Positions 21,145 through 31,826 of a stretch of 64,000 nt of DNA are shown here, one piece after another. The number at the start of each line of letters is the position of its first letter. Within the stretch, counting starts at the first letter, position 1. A model generated the notes under the pieces. That model did no database searches and was not told where the DNA came from. It worked only from the letters and a program-made list of their open reading frames with translations. The stretch lies in the NCBI GenBank assembly GCA_949752745.1, contig OX457024.1, positions 108,554,287 to 108,618,286 on the forward strand. The letters are read 5' to 3'. The position numbers were made by a program, and so were the translations under genes. The DNA is from Protula sp. h YS-2021 (lineage: Eukaryota > Annelida > Polychaeta > Sabellida > Serpulidae).

Positions 21145-22678
21145 CTGAAAAATAAAGAAATCAATGAATTAATTAATAGACAGCGATATTAATGTATTTA
21201 TTGTTAAGTGCCAGTAAAGAGACTTAGTTTGGTGCTCGTTCCGTGATTGCGATCACGTGACTGCGCCTGCACTCGCGAATACGCAATGAGGTGAGCGGTG
21301 TGAAAGCGTGTTTTATTTTTTATTTTTTGACAGTCGAACTTTAGAGAGTGAAATATACAGGCTGCTCACATTTTTTGTAGTCATTTTTAAAGGGTGCATT
21401 TTGCTTCAAACTTGACATTCCGCGTTTAGCAGTCATTGATACAAGTCATGGACGCGCATGATCATCAACTTTTGAGTACCGGCCTAACCCATCAACGTTG
21501 CTTTAAAAACGTTGTATAAACGTCGATCCCGCAATTTCTAATCAAACCCAAAAAGATTAGTGATATTTTTACAACAACGTCACAACGCTTCTTTTCAACA
21601 TCCTCACAACACTTCTCTGTATCTACACCGTCAGATAGCTATCACCACGGCTGAGTCCGGGATTTCAGCAGAACAGTTCCTTCACCACACAGTTGACTGA
21701 GCACACGGTATGTCCGACCCGGCTATAAATACCGTATAAATAGTTATTCGCCGATAACGCCCAGAAACAGCACATGCCCTTTGTTTTATTTAATTACAGA
21801 CTGTTATTGGTCACAATTACCATATCTACCAAAATACACAATTGTGCTGAGATGAGAGAGGAGCAGCCCCTCGACGCCCCCCTCTCCCCATTCCGCCATG
21901 TAAACAAGAAGTGCTATGGTGCGTAACACACCCAGCAGTTCTATCGGTCAACAACACTCGTTACGCACTCATGTTTCCTAGCAACCATTTCGTAGTAAAC
22001 AACTGTCGCACTTAACCATCGTCATTATCAGAGAGTAGGATAGTCATGATGGAGTAAGCCAGTTCATGGTTCATGGTTTCGAATGCACATGCTCAGTGGA
22101 TGAAACCCGCAGCATATTCCAGAGAGGAAAAAAAAGAAACAGAAGTAGGAACATGCCAAAATAAGTGTCAAAACTTTATTGGAATGTAGGAGCATTTATC
22201 CATGACATTATTATCATAGGTTTCTAAAAAAAAAACAAAAAAAAAAACAAAAAACAGTGCTATATCTATTTCAAAGTGATTTTGATGTATTTCTATAGTG
22301 GCTTTATGCTCCGGTGTTTCTCCGTTTCTATGTTTATCCCCCCCCCCCCAAAAAAAAAAAAAAAAAAAAAAACTGGAGTCTTGTTTTTTCGGAAATTTCG
22401 GAGACGAAGCTGTGAATCGGCTTATTGTTTTTGATGTGTTTGTTTCTTTATATGTTGTATTCTTTTGTTGGCGCAAAATCCAGAGACACCAAGCGAATAA
22501 TTGTTAAAGTCTCTAAAAATCGATGACATAAGGAAAACTGAAATGTGAGAGGAATTGAGAGGAAAGCCTTCGGACCAGAAATAAGATCCAGCCCTGCGAA
22601 ATAAAAACTATCTCAAAGTACAAAAGAAATGTTTCAAGCTAATTAAAATTGTTTATTTTTGATTTAGTAATTGTTTAA
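21145..22678. other. unassigned; possible 5' part of minus-strand gene
   Basis: No exon recognised. A short CpG-containing stretch (21225-21990) with TATAAATA at 21724 could include a promoter, but nothing fixes it. Poly-A/C run at 22340-22372. Confidence 0.35.
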
Positions 22679-22704
22679 GTAGTATGATAATGAGAGTTCT
22701 ACTG

Positions 22705-22900
22705 CATTTTGTGACGTCATACTGTCTGGAAGTGACGTCATCATGTCTGGAAGTGACGTCATCATGTCTGGACCGGAAGTGCTGTCTAGACCGGAAGTGC
22801 TGTCTGGAGTGGAAGTGACGTCATCATGTCTGGACCGGAAGTGACGTCATCATGTCTGGACCGGAAGTGACGTCATCATGTCTGGACCGGAAGTCATGAT
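22705..22900. promoter_or_regulatory. ETS/CRE composite motif cluster, left tip of element 2
   Basis: Five copies of GGAAGTGACGTCA, several as CCGGAAGTGACGTCATCATG, joining an ETS core (CCGGAAGT) to a CRE (TGACGTCA). Mirrored at the right tip (30478-30665). Confidence 0.7.
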
Positions 22901-23191
22901 AAGCATTAGGATAGGCGCGACCATCTGTGACGTCATCCTGACGTCATACTGAGATGATGCTGTCTGGAGCGAAAGTGGTTTGGCCGAGTCAATCAACATG
23001 AAGCCAATGAACTCCTGCTGTCAATCATCATGACGTCACTAGTCACGTGACCTGTCAATCATCGGTCATGTGACCCTAACCCTAGCGAGACTTCCAGACC
23101 ACTTTTTGACGTCATACTGACGTCCCTTCTACCATCTGTCTATCATACCTTCATAATACACATTCATAATACACTCTATGGTTTAGGGGTA

Positions 23192-23281
23192 GGCTGCCCA
23201 TACCCGGGGCTCGAACCACCAACCTTCTGAGCATGGGTCCGACCAGGAGTCCCACGCTCTAACAACTGAGCTATTCCGGAC
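23192..23281 (-). pseudogene. tRNA-like (Lys-type) relic in left arm
   Basis: Mirror copy of 30094-30183. Confidence 0.6.
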
Positions 23282-23599
23282 TGAACAAGAATGTATTGTG
23301 AAAACATGCCATGTAAGGCTATAATGCACGATAAATTTCAGACTGCACTCGTTCAGAGCGTGGGGGAAACCGATCGATAAAATTTCAGAGTGCACTCGTT
23401 CAGAGCGTGGGGAAAAAACCGATCGATAAAAATTTTTTAGAGTACACTCGTTCAGAGCGTGGGGAAAACGATGGTTCTGCCAAACTTGATGACGTCATAC
23501 TGTCTGGAAGTGACGTCATACTGTCTGGAAGTGATGCCGGTTCTGCCACACTTGATGACGTCATACTGTCAATCATTGTGACATGAGGTGTCATAATGA

Positions 23600-24795
23600 C
23601 GTCATAGTTACACCTTAGTAACGCCTTGGTTACGCCTTAGTTACCTTAGTTACGCCTTAGTTACGCCTTAGTTACCTTAGTTACGCCTTGGTTATGCCTT
23701 AGTTACGCCATAGTTACCTTAGTTACGCCTTGGTTACACCTTAGTTACGCCTTAGTTACCTTAGTTACGCCTTGGTTACAGTGGTTACACCTTAGTTACA
23801 CCTTAGTTACGCCTTGGTTACAGTGGTTACACCTTAGTTACGCCTTAGTTACCTTAGTTACGCCTTGGTTACGCCTTAGTTACCTTAGTTACGCCTTAGT
23901 TACGCCTTAGTTACGCCTTAATTACCTTAGTTACGCCTTAGTTACCTTAGTTACTCCTTAGTTACGCCTTAGTTACGCCTTAGTTACCTTAGTTACGCCT
24001 TAGTTACGCCTTAATTACCTTAGTTACGCCTTAGTTACCTTAGTTACTCCTTAGTTACGCCTTAGTTACGCCTTTATTTCCTTAGTTACGCCTTAGTTAC
24101 GCCTTGATTTCCTTAGTTACGCCTTAGTTACGCCTTGGTTACAGTAGTTACACCTTAGTTACGCCTTAGTTACCTTAGTTACTCCTTAGTTACGCCTTAG
24201 TTACCTTAGTTACGCCTTAGTTACGCCTTAGTTACCTTAGTTACGCCTTAGTTACGCCTTAGTTACGCCTTAATTACCTTAGTTACGCCTTAGTTACCTT
24301 AGTTACTCCTTAGTTACGCCTTAGTTACGCCTTTATTTCCTTAGTTACGCCTTAGTTACGCCTTGATTTCCTTAGTTACGCCTTAGTTACGCCTTGGTTA
24401 CAGTAGTTACACCTTAGTTACGCCTTAGTTACCTAAGTTACTCCTTAGTTACGCCTTAGTTACGCCTTAGTTACCTTAGTTACGCCTTAGTTACCTTAGT
24501 TACGCCTTAGTTACGCCTTGGTTACACCTTAGTTACGCCTTAGTTACCTTAGTTACTCCTTAGTTACGCCTTAGTTACCTTAGTTACGCCTTGGTTACGC
24601 CTTAGTTACCTAAGTTACGCCTTAGTTACGCCTTGATTTCCTTAGTTACGCCTTAGTTACGCCTTAGTTACGCCTTAATTACCTTAGTTACGCCTTAGTT
24701 ACGCCTTAGTTACGCCTTAGTTACCTTAGTTACGCCTTAGTTACGCCTTAGTTGCGCCTTAGTTACATCTTGTTTGCGCCTTAGTTACCTTAGCT
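23600..24795. repeat. CTTAGTTACGC array, left arm of element 2
   Basis: About a hundred copies of 9-12-bp units (CTTAGTTACGC, CTTAGTTAC), with higher-order blocks marked by CTTGATTTC. Confidence 0.95.
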
Positions 24796-25149
24796 ACGCA
24801 AAAACGAGATAACTTTTGTTGTAGTTGAGCGATTTGCATGAAAATTTTACCGTTTGATTCAGTTTTATATCTAGTTTTAACATTAAGTGATCACAGGCTA
24901 TTTACGCCGGTGGTTGTATGCATCATGGATTCACCTTAAAAGTTTTTAAACTTAAAAGTAAGATAACTTTCGTTATGGTTGACCGATTTGAATGAAAATT
25001 TCACCGTTGGATTCAGTTTGATGTCTTAGTTTTAAAGTAGTTTATGCATAGGTAGGTTGTTGGAATGGCGCGCGCCCACCATTTAAACATGTGTTTGAAT
25101 AAGTTTTACGTCAAACTATTGTTCAACAAGTTGTTTAGCAATTGTACAA

Positions 25150-25395
25150 CAATTGTTCAACAAGCTGTTGTTGAACATGTTCAACATGTTGTTGAACATG
25201 TTCAACATGTTCAACATGTTCAACAACATGTTCACCATGTTCAACATGTTCAACATGTTCAACATGTTCAACAACAAGTTCAACAAGTTGAACATGTTCA
25301 ACATGTTCAACATGTTGTTGCACAAGTTGAACATGTTCAACATGTTCAACTTGTTCAACAACATGCTGTTTAACAAATTGTTCAACAAGTTGTAG
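25150..25395. repeat. GAACATGTTC array, left arm
   Basis: Dense palindromic units GTTGAACATGTTCAAC and variants with AACAAGTT. Open in all frames by composition. Located just past the 3' end of the left ORF; mirrored in the right arm and related to arrays in element 1. Confidence 0.93.
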
Positions 25396-25574
25396 TTCAA
25401 GCAAAGAAAAAACAAGACATATGTTGAATAGGTTTATTAATACATTTAAATACACTTAAATACACTTAAATACATTTAACTACACTTAAATACACTTAAA
25501 TGCACTTAAATACACTTAAATACATACAGCTTAAATCTTTAACAATATTACAATATTTGTTGATCTACAAAGTC

Positions 25575-25580
25575 TTTATT
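25575..25580 (-). terminator. polyA signal of left-arm ORF
   Basis: AATAAA on the minus strand, mirror of 27858-27863. Confidence 0.6.
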
Positions 25581-25601
25581 ATAAAGTTTAGTCAAATAAG
25601 T

Positions 25602-26339
25602 CTATTTTTCTTCATCTGCTTCACTCTGTTCACTGGCATCCATATCACTTTTTTCGTCGCTGCTTTCATCTTCCTCCTCCTCATCTAGAAGCTCTTCAAA
25701 GAATGCATCGTTTCTTCTTATAGCCGCCTTTAGTGCCTTTGAATACTCGTAATGTTTTTCATCAACAAAGTAATTGAAGTCTTCTAAAATGGTTTCATAA
25801 TGTTCGTTTTGTTGTAGACGTTGGGCATATTTGAATAGTCTCATAAACAGTTGTTTAAGTCGACGCTTATAAATGGGTCGAAAGTCATCACTTGCTATGT
25901 CACGCGCATCTTCAAGCCCTTGGTCTTCATATTCTGAAACCTTTTCTTGAAATTTGGTATCATATTCATCGTAGACTTCTTGAACCATATCATACCAAAC
26001 AGAGTCTGTTTCTGACTCACTTTCAGAGTCTGTTTCTGACTCACTTTCAGAGCTGCCGTCATTATCACCCTCAACACAATGTTCCATATGTTTGAACAAA
26101 GCTTCTTGACTGTTGTATAACGCACCACATTCTGTACAAGCATGTGCATTCTTTTCAGTCATGTTGACGCTTTGACTTTCCATAGAAGACTCATCTAAAA
26201 TTTCAGTGATAGGTGGTTTTACAGGGTTTTCCACATCTATCTCCAATTCTTCTTCTTCTGAAGTGTGAGCATTCTTTAAGTGCCTTTTAAGACTTTGTGG
26301 CCAATTGTAAGATTTCAAACAAATGTTGCATTTATACAT
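25602..26339 (-). CDS. zinc-finger acidic protein of element 2, left copy
   Basis: 245 residues, translation identical to the right-arm copy. Residues 4-25 form a C2H2 finger (C-x2-C-x12-H-x4-H, start YKCNICLKSYNWPQSLKRH). Residues about 68-87 form a second finger (CTECGALYNSQEALFKHMEH). A Ser/Glu repeat (SESESETDS twice) follows, then a charged helical region (YKRRLKQLFMRLFKYAQRLQ; FNYFVDEKHYEYSKALKAAI) and a strongly acidic C-terminus. A TATA box (26393-26400) and AATAAA (25575-25580) bracket it. Likely DNA-binding by its fingers; no transposase, integrase or protease motif. Family not recognised. Confidence 0.85.
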   Translation of the reverse strand: MYKCNICLKSYNWPQSLKRHLKNAHTSEEEELEIDVENPVKPPITEILDESSMESQSVNMTEKNAHACTECGALYNSQEALFKHMEHCVEGDNDGSSESESETDSESESETDSVWYDMVQEVYDEYDTKFQEKVSEYEDQGLEDARDIASDDFRPIYKRRLKQLFMRLFKYAQRLQQNEHYETILEDFNYFVDEKHYEYSKALKAAIRRNDAFFEELLDEEEEDESSDEKSDMDASEQSEADEEK

Positions 26340-26392
26340 CCTTTCGGTTCAACATGCACTTTTCAAATGATGAAAAAGCCTTTAAACATAGC

Positions 26393-26400
26393 CTTATATA
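26393..26400 (-). promoter_or_regulatory. TATA box of left-arm ORF
   Basis: Mirror image of the right-arm TATA element, upstream of the minus-strand ORF. Confidence 0.65.
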
Positions 26401-26478
26401 CAACTTGTTGAACAACATGTTGAACATGTTCAACATGTTGTTGAACATGTTGTTGAACATGTTGTTGAACATGTTGTC
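26401..26478. repeat. promoter-proximal GAACATGTTC array, left arm
   Basis: Short array of TGTTGAACATG units directly upstream of the left TATA box; mirrored at 26960-27037. Confidence 0.9.
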
Positions 26479-26959
26479 TATGCCTAGGGGAGTTTAACGT
26501 CATGACGTCATTATGACGTCATCATTATGACGTCATTATTACGTCATCATTATGACGTCATAATGACGTCATTGGAACAGGCGCATGCTTTGTCAAAAAC
26601 TGACTCAGCAGAATTTATTGCTGTTTGATATGGATGAAATGCATGTCTCACTCTTCCTTTTATGCTACTTAGATGTAATCAAAATATGGTGTGTAACTCG
26701 TCAAAATCAGCAATTTTTACAAGTTTGGCATTTTTGACGAGTTACACACCATATTTTGATTACATCTAAGTAGCATAAAAGGAAGAGTGAGACATGCATT
26801 TCATCCATATCAAACAGCAATAAATTCTGCTGAGTCAGTTTTTGACAAAGCATGCGCCTGTTCCAATGACGTCATTATGACGTCATAATGATGACGTAAT
26901 AATGACGTCATAATGATGACGTCATAATGACGTCATGACGTTAAACTCCCCTAGGCATA

Positions 26960-27037
26960 GACAACATGTTCAACAGCATGTTCAACAACATGTTCAACAA
27001 CATGTTGAACATGTTCAACATGTTGTTCAACAAGTTG
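26960..27037. repeat. promoter-proximal GAACATGTTC array, right arm
   Basis: Mirror of 26401-26478, immediately upstream of the right TATA box. Confidence 0.9.
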
Positions 27038-27045
27038 TATATAAG
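27038..27045 (+). promoter_or_regulatory. TATA box of right-arm ORF
   Basis: TATATAAG directly after a GAACATGTTC-type array and 54 bp before the ATG; the mirror copy is at 26393-26400 on the minus strand. Confidence 0.65.
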
Positions 27046-27098
27046 GCTATGTTTAAAGGCTTTTTCATCATTTGAAAAGTGCATGTTGAACCGAAAGG

Positions 27099-27836
27099 AT
27101 GTATAAATGCAACATTTGTTTGAAATCTTACAATTGGCCACAAAGTCTTAAAAGGCACTTAAAGAATGCTCACACTTCAGAAGAAGAAGAATTGGAGATA
27201 GATGTGGAAAACCCTGTAAAACCACCTATCACTGAAATTTTAGATGAGTCTTCTATGGAAAGTCAAAGCGTCAACATGACTGAAAAGAATGCACATGCTT
27301 GTACAGAATGTGGTGCGTTATACAACAGTCAAGAAGCTTTGTTCAAACATATGGAACATTGTGTTGAGGGTGATAATGACGGCAGCTCTGAAAGTGAGTC
27401 AGAAACAGACTCTGAAAGTGAGTCAGAAACAGACTCTGTTTGGTATGATATGGTTCAAGAAGTCTACGATGAATATGATACCAAATTTCAAGAAAAGGTT
27501 TCAGAATATGAAGACCAAGGGCTTGAAGATGCGCGTGACATAGCAAGTGATGACTTTCGACCCATTTATAAGCGTCGACTTAAACAACTGTTTATGAGAC
27601 TATTCAAATATGCCCAACGTCTACAACAAAACGAACATTATGAAACCATTTTAGAAGACTTCAATTACTTTGTTGATGAAAAACATTACGAGTATTCAAA
27701 GGCACTAAAGGCGGCTATAAGAAGAAACGATGCATTCTTTGAAGAGCTTCTAGATGAGGAGGAGGAAGATGAAAGCAGCGACGAAAAAAGTGATATGGAT
27801 GCCAGTGAACAGAGTGAAGCAGATGAAGAAAAATAG
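27099..27836 (+). CDS. zinc-finger acidic protein of element 2, right copy
   Basis: Mirror copy of the left-arm gene, divergently oriented from the palindrome centre. ATG at 27099 is preceded 54-61 bp upstream by TATATAAG and followed 22 bp after the stop by AATAAA: a compact intron-less transcription unit. Two C2H2 fingers at the N-terminus, acidic and helical remainder. The close similarity to the decayed copy in element 1, mainly conservative changes in the 78-residue C-terminus, suggests the protein was under selection. Role in mobility or in controlling the element is inference. Confidence 0.87.
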   Translation: MYKCNICLKSYNWPQSLKRHLKNAHTSEEEELEIDVENPVKPPITEILDESSMESQSVNMTEKNAHACTECGALYNSQEALFKHMEHCVEGDNDGSSESESETDSESESETDSVWYDMVQEVYDEYDTKFQEKVSEYEDQGLEDARDIASDDFRPIYKRRLKQLFMRLFKYAQRLQQNEHYETILEDFNYFVDEKHYEYSKALKAAIRRNDAFFEELLDEEEEDESSDEKSDMDASEQSEADEEK

Positions 27837-27857
27837 ACTTATTTGACTAAACTTTAT

Positions 27858-27863
27858 AATAAA
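27858..27863 (+). terminator. polyA signal of right-arm ORF
   Basis: AATAAA shortly after the TAG stop; mirrored at 25575-25580 for the left copy. Confidence 0.6.
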
Positions 27864-28042
27864 GACTTTGTAGATCAACAAATATTGTAATATTGTTAAA
27901 GATTTAAGCTGTATGTATTTAAGTGTATTTAAGTGTATTTAAGTGTATTTAAGTGTAGTTAAATGTATTTAAGTGTATTTAAGTGTATTTAAATGTATTA
28001 ATAAACCTATTCAACATATGTCTTGTTTTTTCTTTGCTTGAA

Positions 28043-28290
28043 CTACAACTTGTTGAACAATTTGTTAAACAGCATGTTGTTGAACAAGTTGAACATGTTG
28101 AACATGTTCAACTTGTGCAACAACATGTTGAACATGTTGAACATGTTCAACTTGTTGAACTTGTTGTTGAACATGTTGAACATGTTGAACATGTTGAACA
28201 TGGTGAACATGTTGTTGAACATGTTGAACATGTTGAACATGTTCAACAACATGTTGAACATGTTCAACAACAGCTTGTTGAACAATTGTT
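28043..28290. repeat. GAACATGTTC array, right arm
   Basis: Mirror of the 25150-25395 array. Confidence 0.93.
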
Positions 28291-28634
28291 GTACAATTGC
28301 TAAACAACTTGTTGAACAATAGTTTGACGTAAAACTTATTCAAACACATGTTTAAATGGTGGGCGCGCGCCATTCCAACAACCTACCTATGCATAACTAC
28401 TTTAAAACTAAGACATCAAACTGAATCCAACGGTGAAATTTTCATTCAAATCGGTCAACCATAACGAAAGTTATCTTACTTTTAAGTTTAAAAACTTTTA
28501 AGGTGAATCCATGATGCATACAACCACCGGCGTAAATAGCCTGTGATCACTTAATGTTAAAACTAGATATAAAACTGAATCAAACGGTAAAATTTTCATG
28601 CAAATCGCTCAACTACAACAAAAGTTATCTCGTT

Positions 28635-29775
28635 TTTGCGTAGCTAAGGTAACTAAGGCGCAAACAAGATGTAACTAAGGCGCAACTAAGGCGTAACTAA
28701 GGCGTAACTAAGGTAACTAAGGCGTAACTAAGGCGTAACTAAGGCGTAACTAAGGTAATTAAGGCGTAACTAAGGCGTAACTAAGGCGTAACTAAGGAAA
28801 TCAAGGCGTAACTAAGGCGTAACTTAGGTAACTAAGGCGTAACCAAGGCGTAACTAAGGTAACTAAGGCGTAACTAAGGAGTAACTAAGGTAACTAAGGC
28901 GTAACTAAGGTGTAACCAAGGCGTAACTAAGGCGTAACTAAGGTAACTAAGGCGTAACTAAGGTAACTAAGGCGTAACTAAGGCGTAACTAAGGAGTAAC
29001 TTAGGTAACTAAGGCGTAACTAAGGTGTAACTACTGTAACCAAGGCGTAACTAAGGCGTAACTAAGGAAATCAAGGCGTAACTAAGGCGTAACTAAGGAA
29101 ATAAAGGCGTAACTAAGGCGTAACTAAGGAGTAACTAAGGTAACTAAGGCGTAACTAAGGTAATTAAGGCGTAACTAAGGCGTAACTAAGGCGTAACTAA
29201 GGTAACTAAGGCGTAACTAAGGCGTAACTAAGGTAACTAAGGCGTAACTAAGGAGTAACTAAGGTAACTAAGGCGTAACTAAGGTGTAACTACTGTAACC
29301 AAGGCGTAACTAAGGCGTAACTAAGGAAATCAAGGCGTAACTAAGGCGTAACTAAGGAGTAACTAAGGTAACTAAGGCGTAACTAAGGTAATTAAGGCGT
29401 AACTAAGGCGTAACTAAGGCGTAACTAAGGTAACTAAGGCGTAACTAAGGTAATTAAGGCGTAACTAAGGCGTAACTAAGGCGTAACTAAGGTAACTAAG
29501 GCGTAACCAAGGCGTAACTAAGGTAACTAAGGCGTAACTAAGGTGTAACCACTGTAACCAAGGCGTAACTAAGGTGTAACTAAGGTGTAACCACTGTAAC
29601 CAAGGCGTAACTAAGGTAACTAAGGCGTAACTAAGGTGTAACCAAGGCGTAACTAAGGTAACTATGGCGTAACTAAGGCATAACCAAGGCGTAACTAAGG
29701 TAACTAAGGCGTAACTAAGGCGTAACTAAGGTAACTAAGGCGTAACCAAGGCGTTACTAAGGTGTAACTATGACG
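28635..29775. repeat. CTTAGTTACGC array, right arm of element 2
   Basis: Inverted counterpart of the left array, shorter; the array accounts for the 63-bp net length difference of the arms. Confidence 0.95.
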
Positions 29776-30093
29776 TCATTATGACACCTCATGTCACAAT
29801 GATTGACAGTATGACGTCATCAAGTGTGGCAGAACCGGCATCACTTCCAGACAGTATGACGTCACTTCCAGACAGTATGACGTCATCAAGTTTGGCAGAA
29901 CCATCGTTTTCCCCACGCTCTGAACGAGTGTACTCTAAAAAATTTTTATCGATCGGTTTTTTCCCCACGCTCTGAACGAGTGCACTCTGAAATTTTATCG
30001 ATCGGTTTCCCCCACGCTCTGAACGAGTGCAGTCTGAAATTTATCGTGCATTATAGCCTTACATGGCATGTTTTCACAATACATTCTTGTTCA

Positions 30094-30183
30094 GTCCGGA
30101 ATAGCTCAGTTGTTAGAGCGTGGGACTCCTGGTCGGACCCATGCTCAGAAGGTTGGTGGTTCGAGCCCCGGGTATGGGCAGCC
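30094..30183 (+). pseudogene. tRNA-like (Lys-type) relic in right arm
   Basis: TAGCTCAGTTGTTAGAGCG resembles a pol III box A and GGTTCGAGCCCC a box B, with Lys-tRNA-like TGGGACTCCT between. The anticodon and T stems do not pair and the variable part is expanded, so this is a SINE head or tRNA relic and not a tRNA gene. Confidence 0.6.
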
Positions 30184-30477
30184 TACCCCTAAACCATAGA
30201 GTGTATTATGAATGTGTATTATGAAGGTATGATAGACAGATGGTAGAAGGGACGTCAGTATGACGTCAAAAAGTGGTCTGGAAGTCTCGCTAGGGTTAGG
30301 GTCACATGACCGATGATTGACAGGTCACGTGACTAGTGACGTCATGATGATTGACAGCAGGAGTTCATTGGCTTCATGTTGATTGACTCGGCCAAACCAC
30401 TTTCGCTCCAGACAGCATCATCTCAGTATGACGTCAGGATGACGTCACAGATGGTCGCGCCTATCCTAATGCTTATC

Positions 30478-30665
30478 ATGACTTCCGGTCCAGACATGAT
30501 GACGTCACTTCCGGTCCAGACATGATGACGTCACTTCCGGTCCAGACATGATGACGTCACTTCCACTCCAGACAGCACTTCCGGTCTAGACAGCACTTCC
30601 GGTCCAGACATGATGACGTCACTTCCAGACATGATGACGTCACTTCCAGACAGTATGACGTCATC
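30478..30665. promoter_or_regulatory. ETS/CRE composite motif cluster, right tip of element 2
   Basis: Five TGACGTCACTTCC copies, inverse of the left-tip cluster. Confidence 0.7.
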
Positions 30666-30696
30666 AAGTGACCCAGAACTCTCATTATCACCCTAC

Positions 30697-31470
30697 TTGT
30701 TTAAGTGCAGGTGTTGCGAGTATTTCACTTAAAAAAGAACTAGACTCACGGTTATTTGAATTAATTAAATACACTATGGCGTACACACATCGTTTTACAT
30801 TCTAGAAAAATTTCTTGATCGAATAGATGTAAATTCTACTGTGGAAAGCTGTCAGCCCCTTGTTATATGAAAACAAATAGATATTTTCCCTTAAATAGAT
30901 CACTGGGTGTTCCTGGAGCGCAATTCTGTTTGGAGTATTTTCCGTTTTTGTTTTGTTTTTTTTTTCTTTTTTTTCACAAATCCACTATGATTACTAAAAA
31001 CTGCAATTAATTCTAAGCAGAACTCAAGTTATTTTAGCGACAATAACATAAAATCAAAATTTAAATGAAGAATCCATGATCTTATAGAAGCAGGTCTGTC
31101 AGGATCTGAGCTTCTTTAGATGACCTGGAATCCAGTTTTCAATCAGTTAGCAGGGCTGGACACTGGATTTCACAAAGGAAAGGGGAGGGGGGAGGAGGTA
31201 GGAAGCTATTAACATGCATATGAAAGTCTGGTCTAAGACATTTTATTTCTAATTGAAGCAGCACAGTGAAATATTTCAAAACTCATTTTCTGTGCCTTCT
31301 CAACCATCCCCCTCCCGCCTCCGCCCCCCCCCCCACCCCCTCGCGCACACCACCACTCATCCACAGATCCGTCCATTGAAATCTTTTCATTTTGGTTGCA
31401 AATGTTTCTGTTATCAAAGCTATATTTTAAGCGCGGGAAATTGAAATTGTTACATTAATACGAGGCAGAT
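30697..31470. other. no feature recognised
   Basis: Unique AT-rich sequence right of element 2; starts with its target-duplication copy. Confidence 0.5.
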
Positions 31471-31826
31471 GAGGCTGGCGCGGAATACACTGGCGGGCGA
31501 GGCGAGCGCGGAGTACTGGCGAGCGAGGCTGGCGCGGAATACACTGGCGGGCGAGGCTGGCGCGGAATACACTGGCGGGCGAGGCTGGCTCGGAATACAC
31601 TGGCGGGCGAGGCTGGCGCGGAATACACTGGCGGGCGAGGCTGGCGCGGAATACACTGGCGGGCGAGGCTGGCTCGGAATACACTGGCGGGCGAGGCTGG
31701 CTCTGAATACACTGGCGAGCGAGGCTGGCGCGGAATACACTGGCGGGCGAGGCTGGCGCGGAATACACTGGCGGGCGAGGCTGGCTCGGAATACACTGGC
31801 GGGCGAGGCTGGCGCGGAATACATTA
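31471..31826. repeat. 28-bp GC-rich minisatellite
   Basis: About 13 units with core GCGAGGCTGGCGCGGAATAC; a Ser/Ala-rich peptide appears in several frames but only as a shadow. Confidence 0.95.

Larger units (their letters stand above)
22679..30696. mobile_element. 8.0-kb palindromic foldback-like element (element 2)
   Basis: Flanked by an exact 8-bp duplication TTGTTTAA (22671-22678 and 30697-30704). The left end is GTAGTATGATAATGAGAG and the inverted right end GTAGGGTGATAATGAGAG. The arms (about 22679-26703 and 26735-30696) mirror each other about 26719. The two 245-codon ORFs translate identically; the arms differ by a net 63 bp in the CTTAGTTACGC array and by about ten bases at the tips. 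Order from tip to centre: ETS/CRE motif cluster, tRNA-like relic, CGTTCAGAGCGTGGGG copies, CTTAGTTACGC array, one or two ~163-bp units, GAACATGTTC array, ORF, second GAACATGTTC array, short unique centre. No transposase is seen. Confidence 0.93.

Noticed and set aside
25065..25373. Open frames of Val/Gln/His or Asn/Met/Leu on both strands in the GAACATGTTC arrays
   Set aside because: A palindromic repeat without stop words is open in all frames; no independent coding evidence.
22679..30696. Palindrome as a sequencing fold-back artefact
   Set aside because: Exact 8-bp duplication at the ends, tip differences and a 63-bp arm length difference argue for a real element, though only spanning reads can settle it.
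15502..30696. Polinton/Maverick or hAT assignment for the two large elements
   Set aside because: No integrase, polymerase or hAT transposase is visible; an 8-bp duplication alone does not define the superfamily.
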